Shown: positions 8,499 through 16,971 of the stretch, one piece after another
Position numbering within the stretch: the stretch's first letter is position 1
How the letters are laid out: every line of letters starts with the position of its first letter
Assembly (NCBI RefSeq): GCF_013377085.1
Contig: NZ_JACAAX010000016.1
Coordinates: 57,824 to 121,823, forward strand
Direction of reading: 5' to 3'
Length of the DNA: 64,000 bases
Source of the DNA: Rhodoplanes sp.
Lineage (GTDB): Bacteria; Pseudomonadota; Alphaproteobacteria; Rhizobiales; Xanthobacteraceae
Made by a program: the position numbers and the translations under genes
The notes under the pieces: model-generated
Seen by the model: only the letters and a program-made list of their open reading frames with translations
Database searches by the model: none
What the model was told of the DNA's origin: nothing

Positions 8499-9476
8499 TC
8501 ACCAGCCGGTCAGCTTCTTGGTGGCGATCTCGTTGTCCTTGAGAAACTTCTTGTTGTCGTCGCCCTTGATCATGTGGACCAGGAGGCCGAACGTCTCCGC
8601 CTTCTGCTTGTGCTCCGGCGACGTCAAAATCGTCTTGAGCGCGGCGAGCAGCTTGGCCTGGACGTCCTTGGGCGGTCCGGCGGGCGCCGCGATGCCGCGC
8701 GACACCGACCAGTCCTGGTTGAAGCCCTGCTCCCGAAAGGTCGGAACCGTCGGATGGAACTGCGAGCGCTCCGGCGCCATCACGCCGAGCCCCCGGAAGG
8801 AACCCGACCGCGCCTCCGCGATGATCTCGCTGACGTTCGAGCTGAGAACGTCGATGTGGCCGCCGAGGGCCTGGGTCTTGCCTTCCGCCGTGCTGCGGAA
8901 ATGCACCGCGATCATCCTCACCTTGCTCTCCGCCTGGTTGGACAGGAGGGCGAGATGATCGTCCGACCCGACCCCGTAGGTCGTGACCGTGAGCGTATCG
9001 GGTTTGGCCCGCGCCGCCTCGATCACGTCCTTGACGGTCTTGTAGGGCGAGTCCGCGCGCACCGACCACGCATTGTAGTCGAGCACATGGCTGACCAGCG
9101 GCGTGAAGCTGTCGAGCGTCTCGGTGCGCTTGTATTGCGGGTCGAGATAACCGGCATAGAGGCTCGGCACGTTGAACAGGCCGAGCGTGTAGCCGTCCGG
9201 CCGCGCCTGCGCGAGCGCGCCCCAGCCGACCCAGCCACCACCGCCCGACCGGTTCTCGACGGTCACGGACTTGCCGAGCAGCTTCTCCAGATCGGTCGCC
9301 AGCATGCGGGCGCCGATGTCGGTGCCGCCGCCGGCGCCGTAGGGCACGATCAGCGTGATGTTGCGTTCGGGGTACTCGGCCAGCGCCGGTGCGATGGCGG
9401 CCGAAAACGCCAGTGACAACGCCGAAAGGCCGGCCGCCACCGTAAAGGCTGTGCGTGTCGCGGTCTTGGAGGGCAT
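8499..9476 (-). CDS. Bug/TctC-family periplasmic solute receptor (orphan)
   Basis: A 325-residue extracytoplasmic receptor of the Bug/TctC family, which normally delivers carboxylates to tripartite tricarboxylate (TctAB) transporters. It has an N-terminal signal peptide ending near 'APALAEYPE', followed by the hallmark 'ITLIVPYGAGGGTDIGARM' and 'VENRSGGGGWVGW', which form the first ligand loop. No tctA or tctB gene is nearby, as is common for Bug proteins in this group. The start ATG at 9474-9476 is followed immediately by the basic n-region. The ligand is unknown. Flanking genes give no pathway context: a DUF488 remnant on one side, an alpha-hydroxyacid oxidase on the other. Confidence 0.85.
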   Translation of the reverse strand: MPSKTATRTAFTVAAGLSALSLAFSAAIAPALAEYPERNITLIVPYGAGGGTDIGARMLATDLEKLLGKSVTVENRSGGGGWVGWGALAQARPDGYTLGLFNVPSLYAGYLDPQYKRTETLDSFTPLVSHVLDYNAWSVRADSPYKTVKDVIEAARAKPDTLTVTTYGVGSDDHLALLSNQAESKVRMIAVHFRSTAEGKTQALGGHIDVLSSNVSEIIAEARSGSFRGLGVMAPERSQFHPTVPTFREQGFNQDWSVSRGIAAPAGPPKDVQAKLLAALKTILTSPEHKQKAETFGLLVHMIKGDDNKKFLKDNEIATKKLTGW

Positions 9477-9761
9477 GGTAGTCCCCTGCGGTCGGCCCAG
9501 GATGGGCGCGAGGTCGGCGATGGGCGTGACAGACGTGAGGCGGCATCAGACCGGTCGGTCCGCCGCTCGCAGGTGGATCACCTGCGCTTCGAGCAATGAT
9601 GCATCATCCGCACAAACGAGGATCACGCCAGCGGGCCGGCCCGAACGGCCGGTAGCACGCCCGAATGCATGTGCGGTGCAGCACCGAACATGGCCACATC
9701 CCTGCGAGGACTGCGGGTCGTGGGAGGCGGCGCAGTCATGTCACGCTCGCCGCTCTAGCCC

Positions 9762-9952
9762 TCGAAAACCGAAACACGGACGGCGTCGAACTTGCGTCCC
9801 GGGACCGCGTTCCCGCCTCCGAAGGAACTCCCGGCGAGAGAGTCTCCAAGCGAAGTGCGAACCGGTTCGCCCGAAGAAAACGCTCCTACTCCCAAATCCC
9901 GGGGCGCGTTCCGACGCAAAACCGGGAGCCACTTTTGCTGAACCCGCTCTAG
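9762..9952. repeat. RIME-like mosaic intergenic element (probable)
   Basis: This non-coding stretch opens with GCTCTAG, contains the perfect 14-bp palindrome GCGAACCGGTTCGC (9857-9870) followed by CCGAAGAAAACGC, and closes with CTTTTGCTGAACCCGCTCTAG-like sequence. These are the sort of landmarks I associate with rhizobial intergenic mosaic elements (RIME). The terminal CTAG supplies the stop codon of the neighbouring minus-strand oxidase gene. The remaining 9477-9761 stretch shows no gene. Assignment is from memory of the family, not an alignment. Confidence 0.5.
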
Positions 9953-11106
9953 GTCGGGCCGCCCACCCGCCGCACCACCGACGAACCCGCCGCCTTCAGC
10001 TCGTCGATCGAGCCGAGGCCCATCAAAGCGAGCGTGATGGCGATCTCGGTGCGGAGAATGTCGATCGCCTGGGCGACGCCGGCCTCGCCGCCGACCGCCA
10101 AGGCAAAGGCATAGGCGCGGCCGAGCAGCACGCCGGAGGCGCCGAGCGCGATCGCCTTGACGATGTCGGCGCCGCGGCGGATGCCGCCGTCGACCAGCAC
10201 GTCGAAGTCGCGCCCGACATGGTCGATGATCCCGGGCAGCACCGAGATGGTCGACGGCGCGCCGTCGAGCTGGCGGCCGCCGTGATTTGACACCACGATG
10301 GCGTCGGCCCCCGCCTGGCGGGCCAGCGCGGCGTCGGCGCGGGAGAGGATGCCCTTGATGACCAGCTTGCCGGGCCAGCGCGAGCGCAGCCAGGCGACGT
10401 CGTCCCAGCTCACCGTGCGATCCATCCGCCGCGACAGGCTGGCGGCCTGCTCGAGTGCGCCGCGGCCGAACTCCGGATGCTTCTCCAGCGCCTCGACGGC
10501 CGGCAGGCCGAGCCGCAGCAGATCGACGAGCCAGGCCGGCCGCATCATCATGCTGGCCAGCATGGCGGGCGTCGGCCGCGTCGCCGAGCGAAAGCCGTTG
10601 CGCACGTCGCGCTCGCGGATGCCCGTGACGGTGCAGTCGACGGTGAGAAACAGGGTGGCGACGCGCGCCTCCGCCGCGGCGGCGAGGAGCTCCTCGTTCA
10701 GGCCGCGATCGTCCAGCATGTAGAGCTGGAAATGCAGCTCACCCGTCACGGCCTGCGCCAGCGACCCGATCGAGGCAATGGAAAAGGTGGAGAGGCAGAA
10801 GCCCGTGCCGGCCGCCGCCGCCGCGCGCGCCGCCAGCATCTCGCCGCGCCCGCGATAGAGTCCCAGGAACCCGACCGGACCGAGCATGAACGGCAGATCA
10901 TGCCGGATGCCGAAAAACGTCGTCGCGAGATCCGGGATGCGGCCGCTCGCCAGCACCCGCTGCTCCAGCACCAGATCGTCGAAGTCGCGCCGGTTGGCCG
11001 CCAGCGTCGTCTCGCCGAAGCTGCCGCCGTCGATGTAGTCGAAAAAGAGCTTCGGCAGGCGCGAGCGCGCGGCCTCGCGCATGTCGTCGATATTGACGAT
11101 CGTCAT
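9949..11106 (-). CDS. FMN-dependent alpha-hydroxyacid oxidase/dehydrogenase (LldD-like)
   Basis: A 385-residue member of the family comprising L-lactate dehydrogenase, glycolate oxidase and mandelate dehydrogenase, oxidising an (S)-2-hydroxyacid to the 2-oxoacid. Conserved parts are 'LPKLFFDYIDGGSFGE' at the N-terminus, 'LVIKGIL' (FMN-contacting Lys), 'SNHGGRQLDG' with the catalytic His and substrate Arg, and 'VLVDGGIRRGADIVKAIALG' for FMN phosphate binding. Full family length, with no signal peptide. The TAG stop lies in the terminal CTAG of the adjacent repeat. The exact substrate is not deducible; LldD is the closest common label. Confidence 0.87.
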   Translation of the reverse strand: MTIVNIDDMREAARSRLPKLFFDYIDGGSFGETTLAANRRDFDDLVLEQRVLASGRIPDLATTFFGIRHDLPFMLGPVGFLGLYRGRGEMLAARAAAAAGTGFCLSTFSIASIGSLAQAVTGELHFQLYMLDDRGLNEELLAAAAEARVATLFLTVDCTVTGIRERDVRNGFRSATRPTPAMLASMMMRPAWLVDLLRLGLPAVEALEKHPEFGRGALEQAASLSRRMDRTVSWDDVAWLRSRWPGKLVIKGILSRADAALARQAGADAIVVSNHGGRQLDGAPSTISVLPGIIDHVGRDFDVLVDGGIRRGADIVKAIALGASGVLLGRAYAFALAVGGEAGVAQAIDILRTEIAITLALMGLGSIDELKAAGSSVVRRVGGPT

Positions 11107-11299
11107 CTGTTCGATATCCCCGGGGCGCAGACCGGTTTTCGCCGGACTCGCCCCACACTCCGCTCATTCCCGCGCACGCAGGAATCCAAGGCCACACGTC
11201 GTGCCGCTCCTGGGTCCCCGCCTTCGCGCTACGGGATGCACAGATCTCGTTTTGTCGAGACCATCTGGTGGTACGGCAAAAAGAGCGCCTTCCCCACCG

Positions 11300-11395
11300 T
11301 CGTCATCGCCGGGCTTGACCCGGCGATCCATCATCCTGCGAACAAAGCATTTTTGCGAAAATCGATGGATGCGCGGGTCGAGCCCGCGCATGACG
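11300..11395. repeat. Palindromic intergenic repeat, family B, copy 1
   Basis: About 95 bp with arms CGTCATCGCCGGGCTTGACC and GATGGATGCGCGGGTCGAG, each containing its own inverted repeat (GCCGGGcttgaCCCGGC and GCGCGGGtcgaGCCCGCGC). It sits inside a wider palindrome, since GCGCTACGGGATGCACA on the left is mirrored by GTGCATCCCGTAGCGC on the right. Other copies are at 27218-27312 and 32183-32277. It fills most of the 377-base gap between the oxidase start and the ABC ATPase stop. Confidence 0.85.
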
Positions 11396-11483
11396 CTCTC
11401 ATGCATGGCAAGCGATGTGTGCATCCCGTAGCGCCTTCGCGGGGACGAGCGGAAACGGGGCCGCTTCACCATAAAATTGTCCC

Positions 11484-12269
11484 TCAATGCTCCGTCGCGG
11501 CCAGCACGGCCTCGGCGCGGATCTCCTCGGTGAGGCGCGCCTTGAGCTCGGAGAAGGCCGGCGTCGTCTTGAGGTGATAGTCGCGCGGATGCGGCAGGTC
11601 CACCGTGATGTCGGCCTTGATGCGGCCGGGGCGCGCCGTCATCACCACCACGCGCGAGGCGAGAAAGATCGCCTCCTCGATGTCGTGGGTGACGAACATC
11701 ACGGTCTTCTTCTCGCGCTCCCAGATGCCGAGCAGCATCTCCTGCATCAGGCCGCGCGTCTGGGTGTCGAGCGCACCGAAGGGCTCGTCGAGCAGCAGGA
11801 TCTCGGGATCGTTGGCGAGCGCACGGGCGATCGCGGTGCGCTGCTGCATGCCGCCGGAGAGCTGCTTCGGCCAGTGATGCTCGAAGCCCTTCAGCCCGAC
11901 CTTGCTCACGAAGTCGGCGACGATCGCGGCGCGCTCGGCCTCCGGCATGCCGCGCTCGGCGAGCCCGAAGGCGATGTTCTCGGCGACCGTGAGCCACGGG
12001 AACAACGTGTAGGACTGGAACACCATGCCGCGATCGGCGCCCGGCCCCTTCACCTCGTGGCCGTCGAGCAGCACGCGCCCGGTGGTCGGCCGGTCGAGCC
12101 CGGCGACGATGCGCAGCAGCGTCGACTTCCCGCAGCCGGAGGGCCCCAGCACCGTGATGAAGTCGTTCTGCGCCACGCCGATGGTCATCGGCTCGAGCGC
12201 GCGGGTGGGACCTGCGCCCTTGCGGCCCGGGAAGCGGCGCGACACCCCCTCGACGAGAAGCTTGGTCAT
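11484..12269 (-). CDS. ABC transporter ATP-binding protein (nitrate/sulfonate/taurine type)
   Basis: A 261-residue ATPase subunit. Walker A is 'GPSGCGKST', the signature 'LSGGMQQRTAIARAL', Walker B 'ILLLDEPFGALD' and the switch His in 'VTHDIEEAIFLA'. These features place it in the TauB/SsuB/NrtD group. Its ATG overlaps the stop of the permease gene (ATGA), so translation is coupled. The motor acts on the inner face of the membrane with the permease at 12266-13039 and the binding protein at 13369-14319. The presence of a hut operator upstream of the binding-protein gene hints that the substrate is linked to histidine/urocanate use. Confidence 0.9.
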   Translation of the reverse strand: MTKLLVEGVSRRFPGRKGAGPTRALEPMTIGVAQNDFITVLGPSGCGKSTLLRIVAGLDRPTTGRVLLDGHEVKGPGADRGMVFQSYTLFPWLTVAENIAFGLAERGMPEAERAAIVADFVSKVGLKGFEHHWPKQLSGGMQQRTAIARALANDPEILLLDEPFGALDTQTRGLMQEMLLGIWEREKKTVMFVTHDIEEAIFLASRVVVMTARPGRIKADITVDLPHPRDYHLKTTPAFSELKARLTEEIRAEAVLAATEH

Positions 12270-13039
12270 GCGAACTTCCACGGGAAGAGGACGCGGTTGA
12301 CGGCCTTGAACAGGAAGTCGGAGACCAGCCCGATGACGCCGATGACGATGATGCCGAAGATGATCTGGCCGGTCGCCAGCAGCGACTGGCTGTCGACGAT
12401 CATGTGGCCTATCCCGGAGGACGCGCCGATCAGCTCGGCGACGATCACATAGGTCCAGGCCCAGCCCAGCACGAGCCGCAGGATCTCGGCGATCTCCGGG
12501 GCGTTGGCCGGCAGCATGACGCGGGCGACGATGCCGCGGTCGCGGGCGCCGAGCGTGTAGGCGGCCTCGACCAGGTCGCGCCGTGTCCCGCCGATCGACA
12601 GCGCGACCATCAGGATGATCTGGAACACCGAGCCGATGAAGATCACCATCAGCTTCTGCACCTCGCCGGTGCCGGCCCACAGAATCAAGAGCGGGATGAA
12701 GGCGGAGGCCGGCAGGTAGCGCGCGAACGAGACGAAGGGCTCGAAGAAGGCCTCGATCGGCTTGTAGGCGCCCATGGCGATGCCGAGCGGCACCGCGACG
12801 ATCGCGGCCAGCACGAAGCCGCCGAACACGCGCCACACCGTCATGCCGATGTCGTGCAGGAAGCCGTAGAGCACGAACAGCTCCCAGCCGTCGCGCAGCA
12901 TGGTCAGCGGATCGGCCAGGAACGTCTTCGACACATAGCCGCCGAAGGTCGCCCACGACCACGCCGCGAACAGGAGCACGAAGAACAGGATGCCCAAGAC
13001 GATCTTGGCGGTACTGCCGACCGGCTCGAGCGGTTTCAT
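12266..13039 (-). CDS. ABC transporter permease (TauC/SsuC-like)
   Basis: A 257-residue integral membrane subunit with about six hydrophobic segments, the first at residues 11-32 ('VLGILFFVLLFAAWSWATF'). The EAA-type cytoplasmic loop is visible around 'DLVEAAYTLGARDRGIVARVMLPA', which contacts the ATPase. Family length is normal. It follows the binding-protein gene across a 330-base gap that contains a family C repeat and precedes the ATPase gene with a 4-base overlap. It forms one importer with its neighbours; the substrate class is inferred only from family and context. Confidence 0.9.
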   Translation of the reverse strand: MKPLEPVGSTAKIVLGILFFVLLFAAWSWATFGGYVSKTFLADPLTMLRDGWELFVLYGFLHDIGMTVWRVFGGFVLAAIVAVPLGIAMGAYKPIEAFFEPFVSFARYLPASAFIPLLILWAGTGEVQKLMVIFIGSVFQIILMVALSIGGTRRDLVEAAYTLGARDRGIVARVMLPANAPEIAEILRLVLGWAWTYVIVAELIGASSGIGHMIVDSQSLLATGQIIFGIIVIGVIGLVSDFLFKAVNRVLFPWKFA

Positions 13040-13194
13040 GGGCTGATGTCTCGTTCGGGCGCCCGGGGCCGGGGGACCGTGAAAGATCCCCGTAAAAGAC
13101 GCGCGGAGGCTGCGGAGTCAACGGCCGAGGACGCAACCCGGACGTTCGTTTCAGGTTTTCGGAGCCGGCGCCGTCCTGTCGTGCCTTGCACGAC

Positions 13195-13320
13195 CCTCCT
13201 CCTCATGGTGAGGAGCGATCCGCAGGATCGCGTCTCGAACCATGTGGCCACCAAGGGTGTGGGGCCACCCTCGCCCTTCGAGACGCGGCCTGCGGCCGCT
13301 CCTCAGGGTGAGGGTGGAGA
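13195..13320. repeat. Palindromic intergenic repeat, family C
   Basis: About 125 bp of the type CCTCATGGTGAGGAGC ... TCTCGAACCATG ... CCTTCGAGACGC ... GCTCCTCAGGGTGAGG, made of two mirrored halves with internal short palindromes (GATCCgcaGGATC, GCGGCCtgcGGCCGC-like). It resembles a repeat frequent in Bradyrhizobium-type genomes. It lies inside the importer operon, between binding-protein and permease genes, where it could lower downstream expression by forming a hairpin. Confidence 0.75.
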
Positions 13321-13368
13321 GAGGTCGGCCGGCGCGTCACTTCACGGCGGGTCAGGTGGCGCCGTGCA

Positions 13369-14319
13369 TCACTTCACGAAGCGGTCGTCGACAATGGCCT
13401 TGATGTCGGGCTTCTGCTTGATGATGCCGGCCTCGAGCAGGATGGCGGCGGCCTCGTCGGAGAACCTGAAGATCTCGTCGCTCAGGAATTTCTGGCTCGC
13501 CGCCTTGTCCTGCCAGCGCAGATAGGAGGCCGACTTGCCGAAGTCCTCGGCCGACTGCCGCACGTCGGCGCCCATGATCTCGTAGGCTTTCTGCTTGTCG
13601 GCCGCGATCATCTCCAGCGCCTGGAAGTAGCTGTCGGCCAGCGCCTTCGCGGCCTTCGGATTCTCGTCCAAAAACTTCGGCGTGCAGCCGACCGTGTCCA
13701 TGATCATCGGATAGTCGAGCGTGGTGGCGATGATCTTGCCGGCCTCCGGCTTGTCGCGCACCGCGCCGAGATACGGCTCGTAGGTCATGGCGGCGTCGTT
13801 CTGGCCGGCCAGGAAGGCCTGCGCGGCCGGACCGGGCTCCATGTTGACGACGGTGACGTCCTTGACGGTGAGGCCGTTCTTCTTGAGGAACCAGGCGAGC
13901 GTGAAATAGGGCGCGGTGCCGGGCGCCGAGGCCGCGATGGTCTTGCCCTTCAGGTCGGCGATCGACTTGATGTCGTTGCGCACCACCATGCCGTCGGCGC
14001 CGTAGGACTTGTCGAGCTGAAAGATCTGCTTGGTGGCGACGCCGGCGGCGTTCCAGACGATCCAGGTCTCGATCGTGGTGGCGGCGCACTGGATGTCGTT
14101 GGCCGCGATCGCCAGGTGGCGGTCTTTCTGCGGGATCTTCTTCAGCGTCACGTCGAGGCCGTTCTTCTCGAAGATCCCGGCCTTGGCGGCGAGCGTGAGG
14201 GGCGCGAAGCCGGTCCAGCCCGAAATTCCGATACCGACCTTGGTGTTCTGGGCCTGCGCCGTGCCGGCCAATCCGAATGCCGCGATGCACGCGATCGCCG
14301 ACAGCTTTCCAAACCGCAT
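13369..14319 (-). CDS. ABC transporter substrate-binding protein (NMT1/SsuA-like)
   Basis: A 316-residue periplasmic binding protein. It has a signal peptide (MRFGKLSAIACIAAFGLAG..., cleavage after 'AQA') and the NMT1/SsuA-type fold markers 'WTGFAPLTLAAKAGIFEKNG', 'ADLKGKTIAASAPGTAPYF' and 'DAAMTYEPYLGAV'. The ATG at 14317-14319 directly precedes the signal n-region. It is the first gene of the importer operon and is transcribed divergently from hutH; the 137-base intergenic region carries a HutC-type palindrome. A role in uptake of histidine or a related compound is inferred from that shared control region and is not shown by the sequence. Confidence 0.85.
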   Translation of the reverse strand: MRFGKLSAIACIAAFGLAGTAQAQNTKVGIGISGWTGFAPLTLAAKAGIFEKNGLDVTLKKIPQKDRHLAIAANDIQCAATTIETWIVWNAAGVATKQIFQLDKSYGADGMVVRNDIKSIADLKGKTIAASAPGTAPYFTLAWFLKKNGLTVKDVTVVNMEPGPAAQAFLAGQNDAAMTYEPYLGAVRDKPEAGKIIATTLDYPMIMDTVGCTPKFLDENPKAAKALADSYFQALEMIAADKQKAYEIMGADVRQSAEDFGKSASYLRWQDKAASQKFLSDEIFRFSDEAAAILLEAGIIKQKPDIKAIVDDRFVK

Positions 14320-14376
14320 GGGACCCCCCACGTTGAAATTCGGGCGGATTTGAACAGAAGGGCCAAACCGTGTCAA

Positions 14377-14388
14377 ATGTATAGACAT
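14377..14388. promoter_or_regulatory. Candidate HutC operator between hutH and the ABC importer
   Basis: ATGTATAGACAT, half-sites ATGT and ACAT around a 4-base centre. The GntR/HutC family binds short palindromes containing TGTATA/TATACA-type cores, and a HutC gene lies 2 kb away. The position, between two divergent starts, would allow control of both. Confidence 0.5.
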
Positions 14389-14456
14389 AACGCAGATTGG
14401 CTGGTTTTTAGGCAACGCCGCGGCATCGGCGAGGCCTCGCGGAGGCGGAAGAGACG

Positions 14457-15998
14457 ATGACGACAAACATCACGCCCGGCGACGTTGCGCTCTCCGACTG
14501 GCGCGCCATCTATCGCGGCGCTCCGGTCGCGCTCGATCCGGCGACGCGGGCGCAGGTCGCGGCGAGCGCCGACGCCGTGCAGAGCATTCTCGCCAAAGGC
14601 GAGCCCGTCTACGGCATCAACACCGGCTTCGGCAAGCTCGCCTCGGTGCGGATCGGCGATGCCGATCTGGAGACGCTCCAGCGCAACATCGTGCTCAGCC
14701 ACGCCGCCGGGGTCGGCGCGCCGATGCCGAAGCCGGTGGCGCGGCTGATGATGGTGCTGAAGCTCGCCAGCCTCGCCCAGGGGGCGTCGGGCGTGCGCCC
14801 CGCGACGCTCGACCTCCTCGCCGCCATGATCGCCGAGGACCTGATCCCGGTGGTGCCGGCGCAAGGCTCGGTCGGCGCCTCCGGCGATCTGGCGCCGCTC
14901 GCCCACATGACCGCGGCCATGATCGGGGTCGGCGAGATTTTTTCCGGCGACGCGCGCCGGCCCGCCGCCGAGGCGCTCGGGAACGCCGGACTGTCGCCGA
15001 TCGTGCTCGGCGCCAAGGAGGGGCTGGCGCTCCTCAACGGCACGCAGTTTTCCACCGCCTATGCGCTCGCCGGGCTGTTCGAGTCGGAGCTGCTGTTCCG
15101 CTCGGCGCTGGTCACCGGAGCGCTGTCGACCGACGCGGCGCGCGGCTCCGACACGCCGTTCGATCCGCGCATCCATGCGCTTCGCCGTCACCGCGGCCAA
15201 ATCGAGACCGCCGACGCGCTGCGCAACCTGATGGCCGGCAGCGCCATCCGCACGTCGCATCTGACCGACGATCCGCGCGTGCAGGACCCCTACTGCCTGC
15301 GCTGCCAGCCGCAGGTGATGGGCGCCGCCCTCGACGTGCTGCGCCAGGCCGCCGGCACGCTCGCCACCGAGGCGAACGGCGTCTCCGACAATCCGCTGAT
15401 CTTCGCCGACACCGGCGAGGCGCTGTCGGGCGGCAACTTCCACGCCGAGCCGGTGGCGTTCGCGGCCGACATGATCGCGCTCGCCGTGTGCGAGATCGGC
15501 TCGCTCGCCGAGCGCCGCATCGCCATGCTGGTCGATCCGGCGCTCTCGGGCCTGCCGGCATTCCTGACGCCAAAGCCCGGCCTGAACTCCGGCTTCATGA
15601 TCCCGCAGGTGACGGCTGCGGCGCTGGTGGCCGAGAACAAGCAGCGGGCCTATCCGGCGAGCGTCGATTCGATTCCGACGTCTGCCAATCAGGAGGACCA
15701 TGTCTCGATGGCGGCGCACGGCGCGCGCCGGCTCGGCGGCATGGTCGAGAACGCCATGCACGTGATCGCCATCGAGCTTTTGGCGGCGGCGCAGGGCTGC
15801 GACTTTCACGCGCCGCTCCTGTCCAGCCCGCCGTTGGAGGCGGTGCGCCGGCTGGTGCGATCGCGCGTTCCGCATCTCGACGACGACCGCCACCTGCATC
15901 CCGATCTCGTCGCCGCCGCGAATCTGGTGCGCAGCGGCGCCGTGGTCGACGCAGCCGCCCCGATGGCGCTGCCGGGATTTGATGCGGACGAGGCGTAA
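14457..15998 (+). CDS. hutH: Histidine ammonia-lyase HutH
   Basis: A 513-residue aromatic amino acid lyase that deaminates L-histidine to urocanate, the first step of histidine degradation. The Ala-Ser-Gly triad that cyclises to the MIO cofactor is at residues 141-143 ('[15 protein letters not shown]'). The N-terminal active-site loop '[12 protein letters not shown]' and the C-terminal '[16 protein letters not shown]' are intact, and length is normal for HutH. No hutU, hutI or hutG is in the window, so the rest of the pathway must be elsewhere. A family A repeat follows the stop. Regulation by the neighbouring HutC is likely. Confidence 0.93.
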   Translation: MTTNITPGDVALSDWRAIYRGAPVALDPATRAQVAASADAVQSILAKGEPVYGINTGFGKLASVRIGDADLETLQRNIVLSHAAGVGAPMPKPVARLMMVLKLASLAQGASGVRPATLDLLAAMIAEDLIPVVPAQGSVGASGDLAPLAHMTAAMIGVGEIFSGDARRPAAEALGNAGLSPIVLGAKEGLALLNGTQFSTAYALAGLFESELLFRSALVTGALSTDAARGSDTPFDPRIHALRRHRGQIETADALRNLMAGSAIRTSHLTDDPRVQDPYCLRCQPQVMGAALDVLRQAAGTLATEANGVSDNPLIFADTGEALSGGNFHAEPVAFAADMIALAVCEIGSLAERRIAMLVDPALSGLPAFLTPKPGLNSGFMIPQVTAAALVAENKQRAYPASVDSIPTSANQEDHVSMAAHGARRLGGMVENAMHVIAIELLAAAQGCDFHAPLLSSPPLEAVRRLVRSRVPHLDDDRHLHPDLVAAANLVRSGAVVDAAAPMALPGFDADEA

Positions 15999-16016
15999 TC
16001 GCGAACTGATCAGTTC

Positions 16017-16119
16017 GTCATTCCGGGGCGCGGGCTGAAGGCCCGCGAGCCCGGAATCCATAACCCCTGTCTGTGAGTATGGATTCCGGGCTCGCCGCTG
16101 CGCGGCGCCCCGGAATGAC
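16017..16119. repeat. Palindromic intergenic repeat, family A, copy 2
   Basis: Starts GTCATTCCGGGGCGCG and ends GCGCCCCGGAATGAC, with internal GGAATCCAT/ATGGATTCC arms. It lies exactly between the convergent hutH and hutC stop codons, so it may serve as a shared bidirectional transcript end. Confidence 0.85.
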
Positions 16120-16129
16120 AAAGGAGAAT

Positions 16130-16894
16130 TCACCGTCCGGCGCCGGCGTCGGTCGACGGGGTGAAGCGGGCGACGAGCTTCTGGCGGTCGCCCGGATACC
16201 AGACCCGCACCGCCGTGATCGGCTGGTCGCTGCGCCAAGTGCGGCGCTCGATCACCAGGCAGGCGGTGCCGACCGGCACGGCGAGCTTTTCGGCGATCGC
16301 CGCATCGGCGCCGGCGGCCACGATGGTGTGCTCGGCCTCGTGCCAGGGCACGTGGCGCAAGAGCCAGGTGCCGGGCAGCTCGGCCGCAAAATCGGCCGCC
16401 GCCGCCTCGGGCACGCTGTCGAGCGCGATCAGCCGGTCCTCCAGCGCATAGGGCCGGTCCTCGGCGACATGCCGGCACAGCAGCGCCAACACGGGCGCGC
16501 CGGCGGCGACGGCGATCCGGCCGCGGTCCTCGCGGGTCGCCCGCCGCCGCGCGCGCGACAACAGCTCGTAGCGATAGGTTTCGCCGCGGGCCAGCACCTC
16601 GGCCTTCACGTCGGGGATGCGCAGCACCGCCGACTGCCCGACCGGCCGGCGCACGAAGCTGCCGGCCCGGCGGCGACGCTCGATCAGGCCGGCCTCCACC
16701 AGGCTCGACAGCACCCGGTTGACCGTCATGCGGGCGCAGCCGTACTGCGCCATCAGCTCGTGCTCGAAGGGAATGCGGTGGCCCGGGCTCCAGGCCCCCG
16801 ACAGGATGCGATCCTCGATGTCGGCGCGGATGCGCTGGTGCAGCGACCGCTCGATCGGCTGCTCCGTCCTGGCGCGTCCGCCCGCGGTCGACAT
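16130..16894 (-). CDS. hutC: Histidine utilization repressor HutC (GntR/UTRA)
   Basis: A 254-residue GntR-family repressor with the HutC/FarR arrangement: N-terminal winged helix ('YGCARMTVNRVLSSLVEAGL' is the recognition region) and a C-terminal UTRA ligand domain ending 'RVWYPGDRQKLVARF'. HutC normally binds urocanate and releases hut promoters. The ATG at 16892-16894 has GGAGG seven bases upstream, better than the longer ATG at 16927. It is convergent with hutH. The likely target is the palindrome at 14377-14388; autoregulation cannot be judged. Confidence 0.85.
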   Translation of the reverse strand: MSTAGGRARTEQPIERSLHQRIRADIEDRILSGAWSPGHRIPFEHELMAQYGCARMTVNRVLSSLVEAGLIERRRRAGSFVRRPVGQSAVLRIPDVKAEVLARGETYRYELLSRARRRATREDRGRIAVAAGAPVLALLCRHVAEDRPYALEDRLIALDSVPEAAAADFAAELPGTWLLRHVPWHEAEHTIVAAGADAAIAEKLAVPVGTACLVIERRTWRSDQPITAVRVWYPGDRQKLVARFTPSTDAGAGR

Positions 16895-16971
16895 GGGTCC
16901 TCCAGACTCCGGAGCGCGTTCAGCCAACGCCCGGTCCGGTCGTCGTTTCGAACGCGCTCACGAGCGACACC

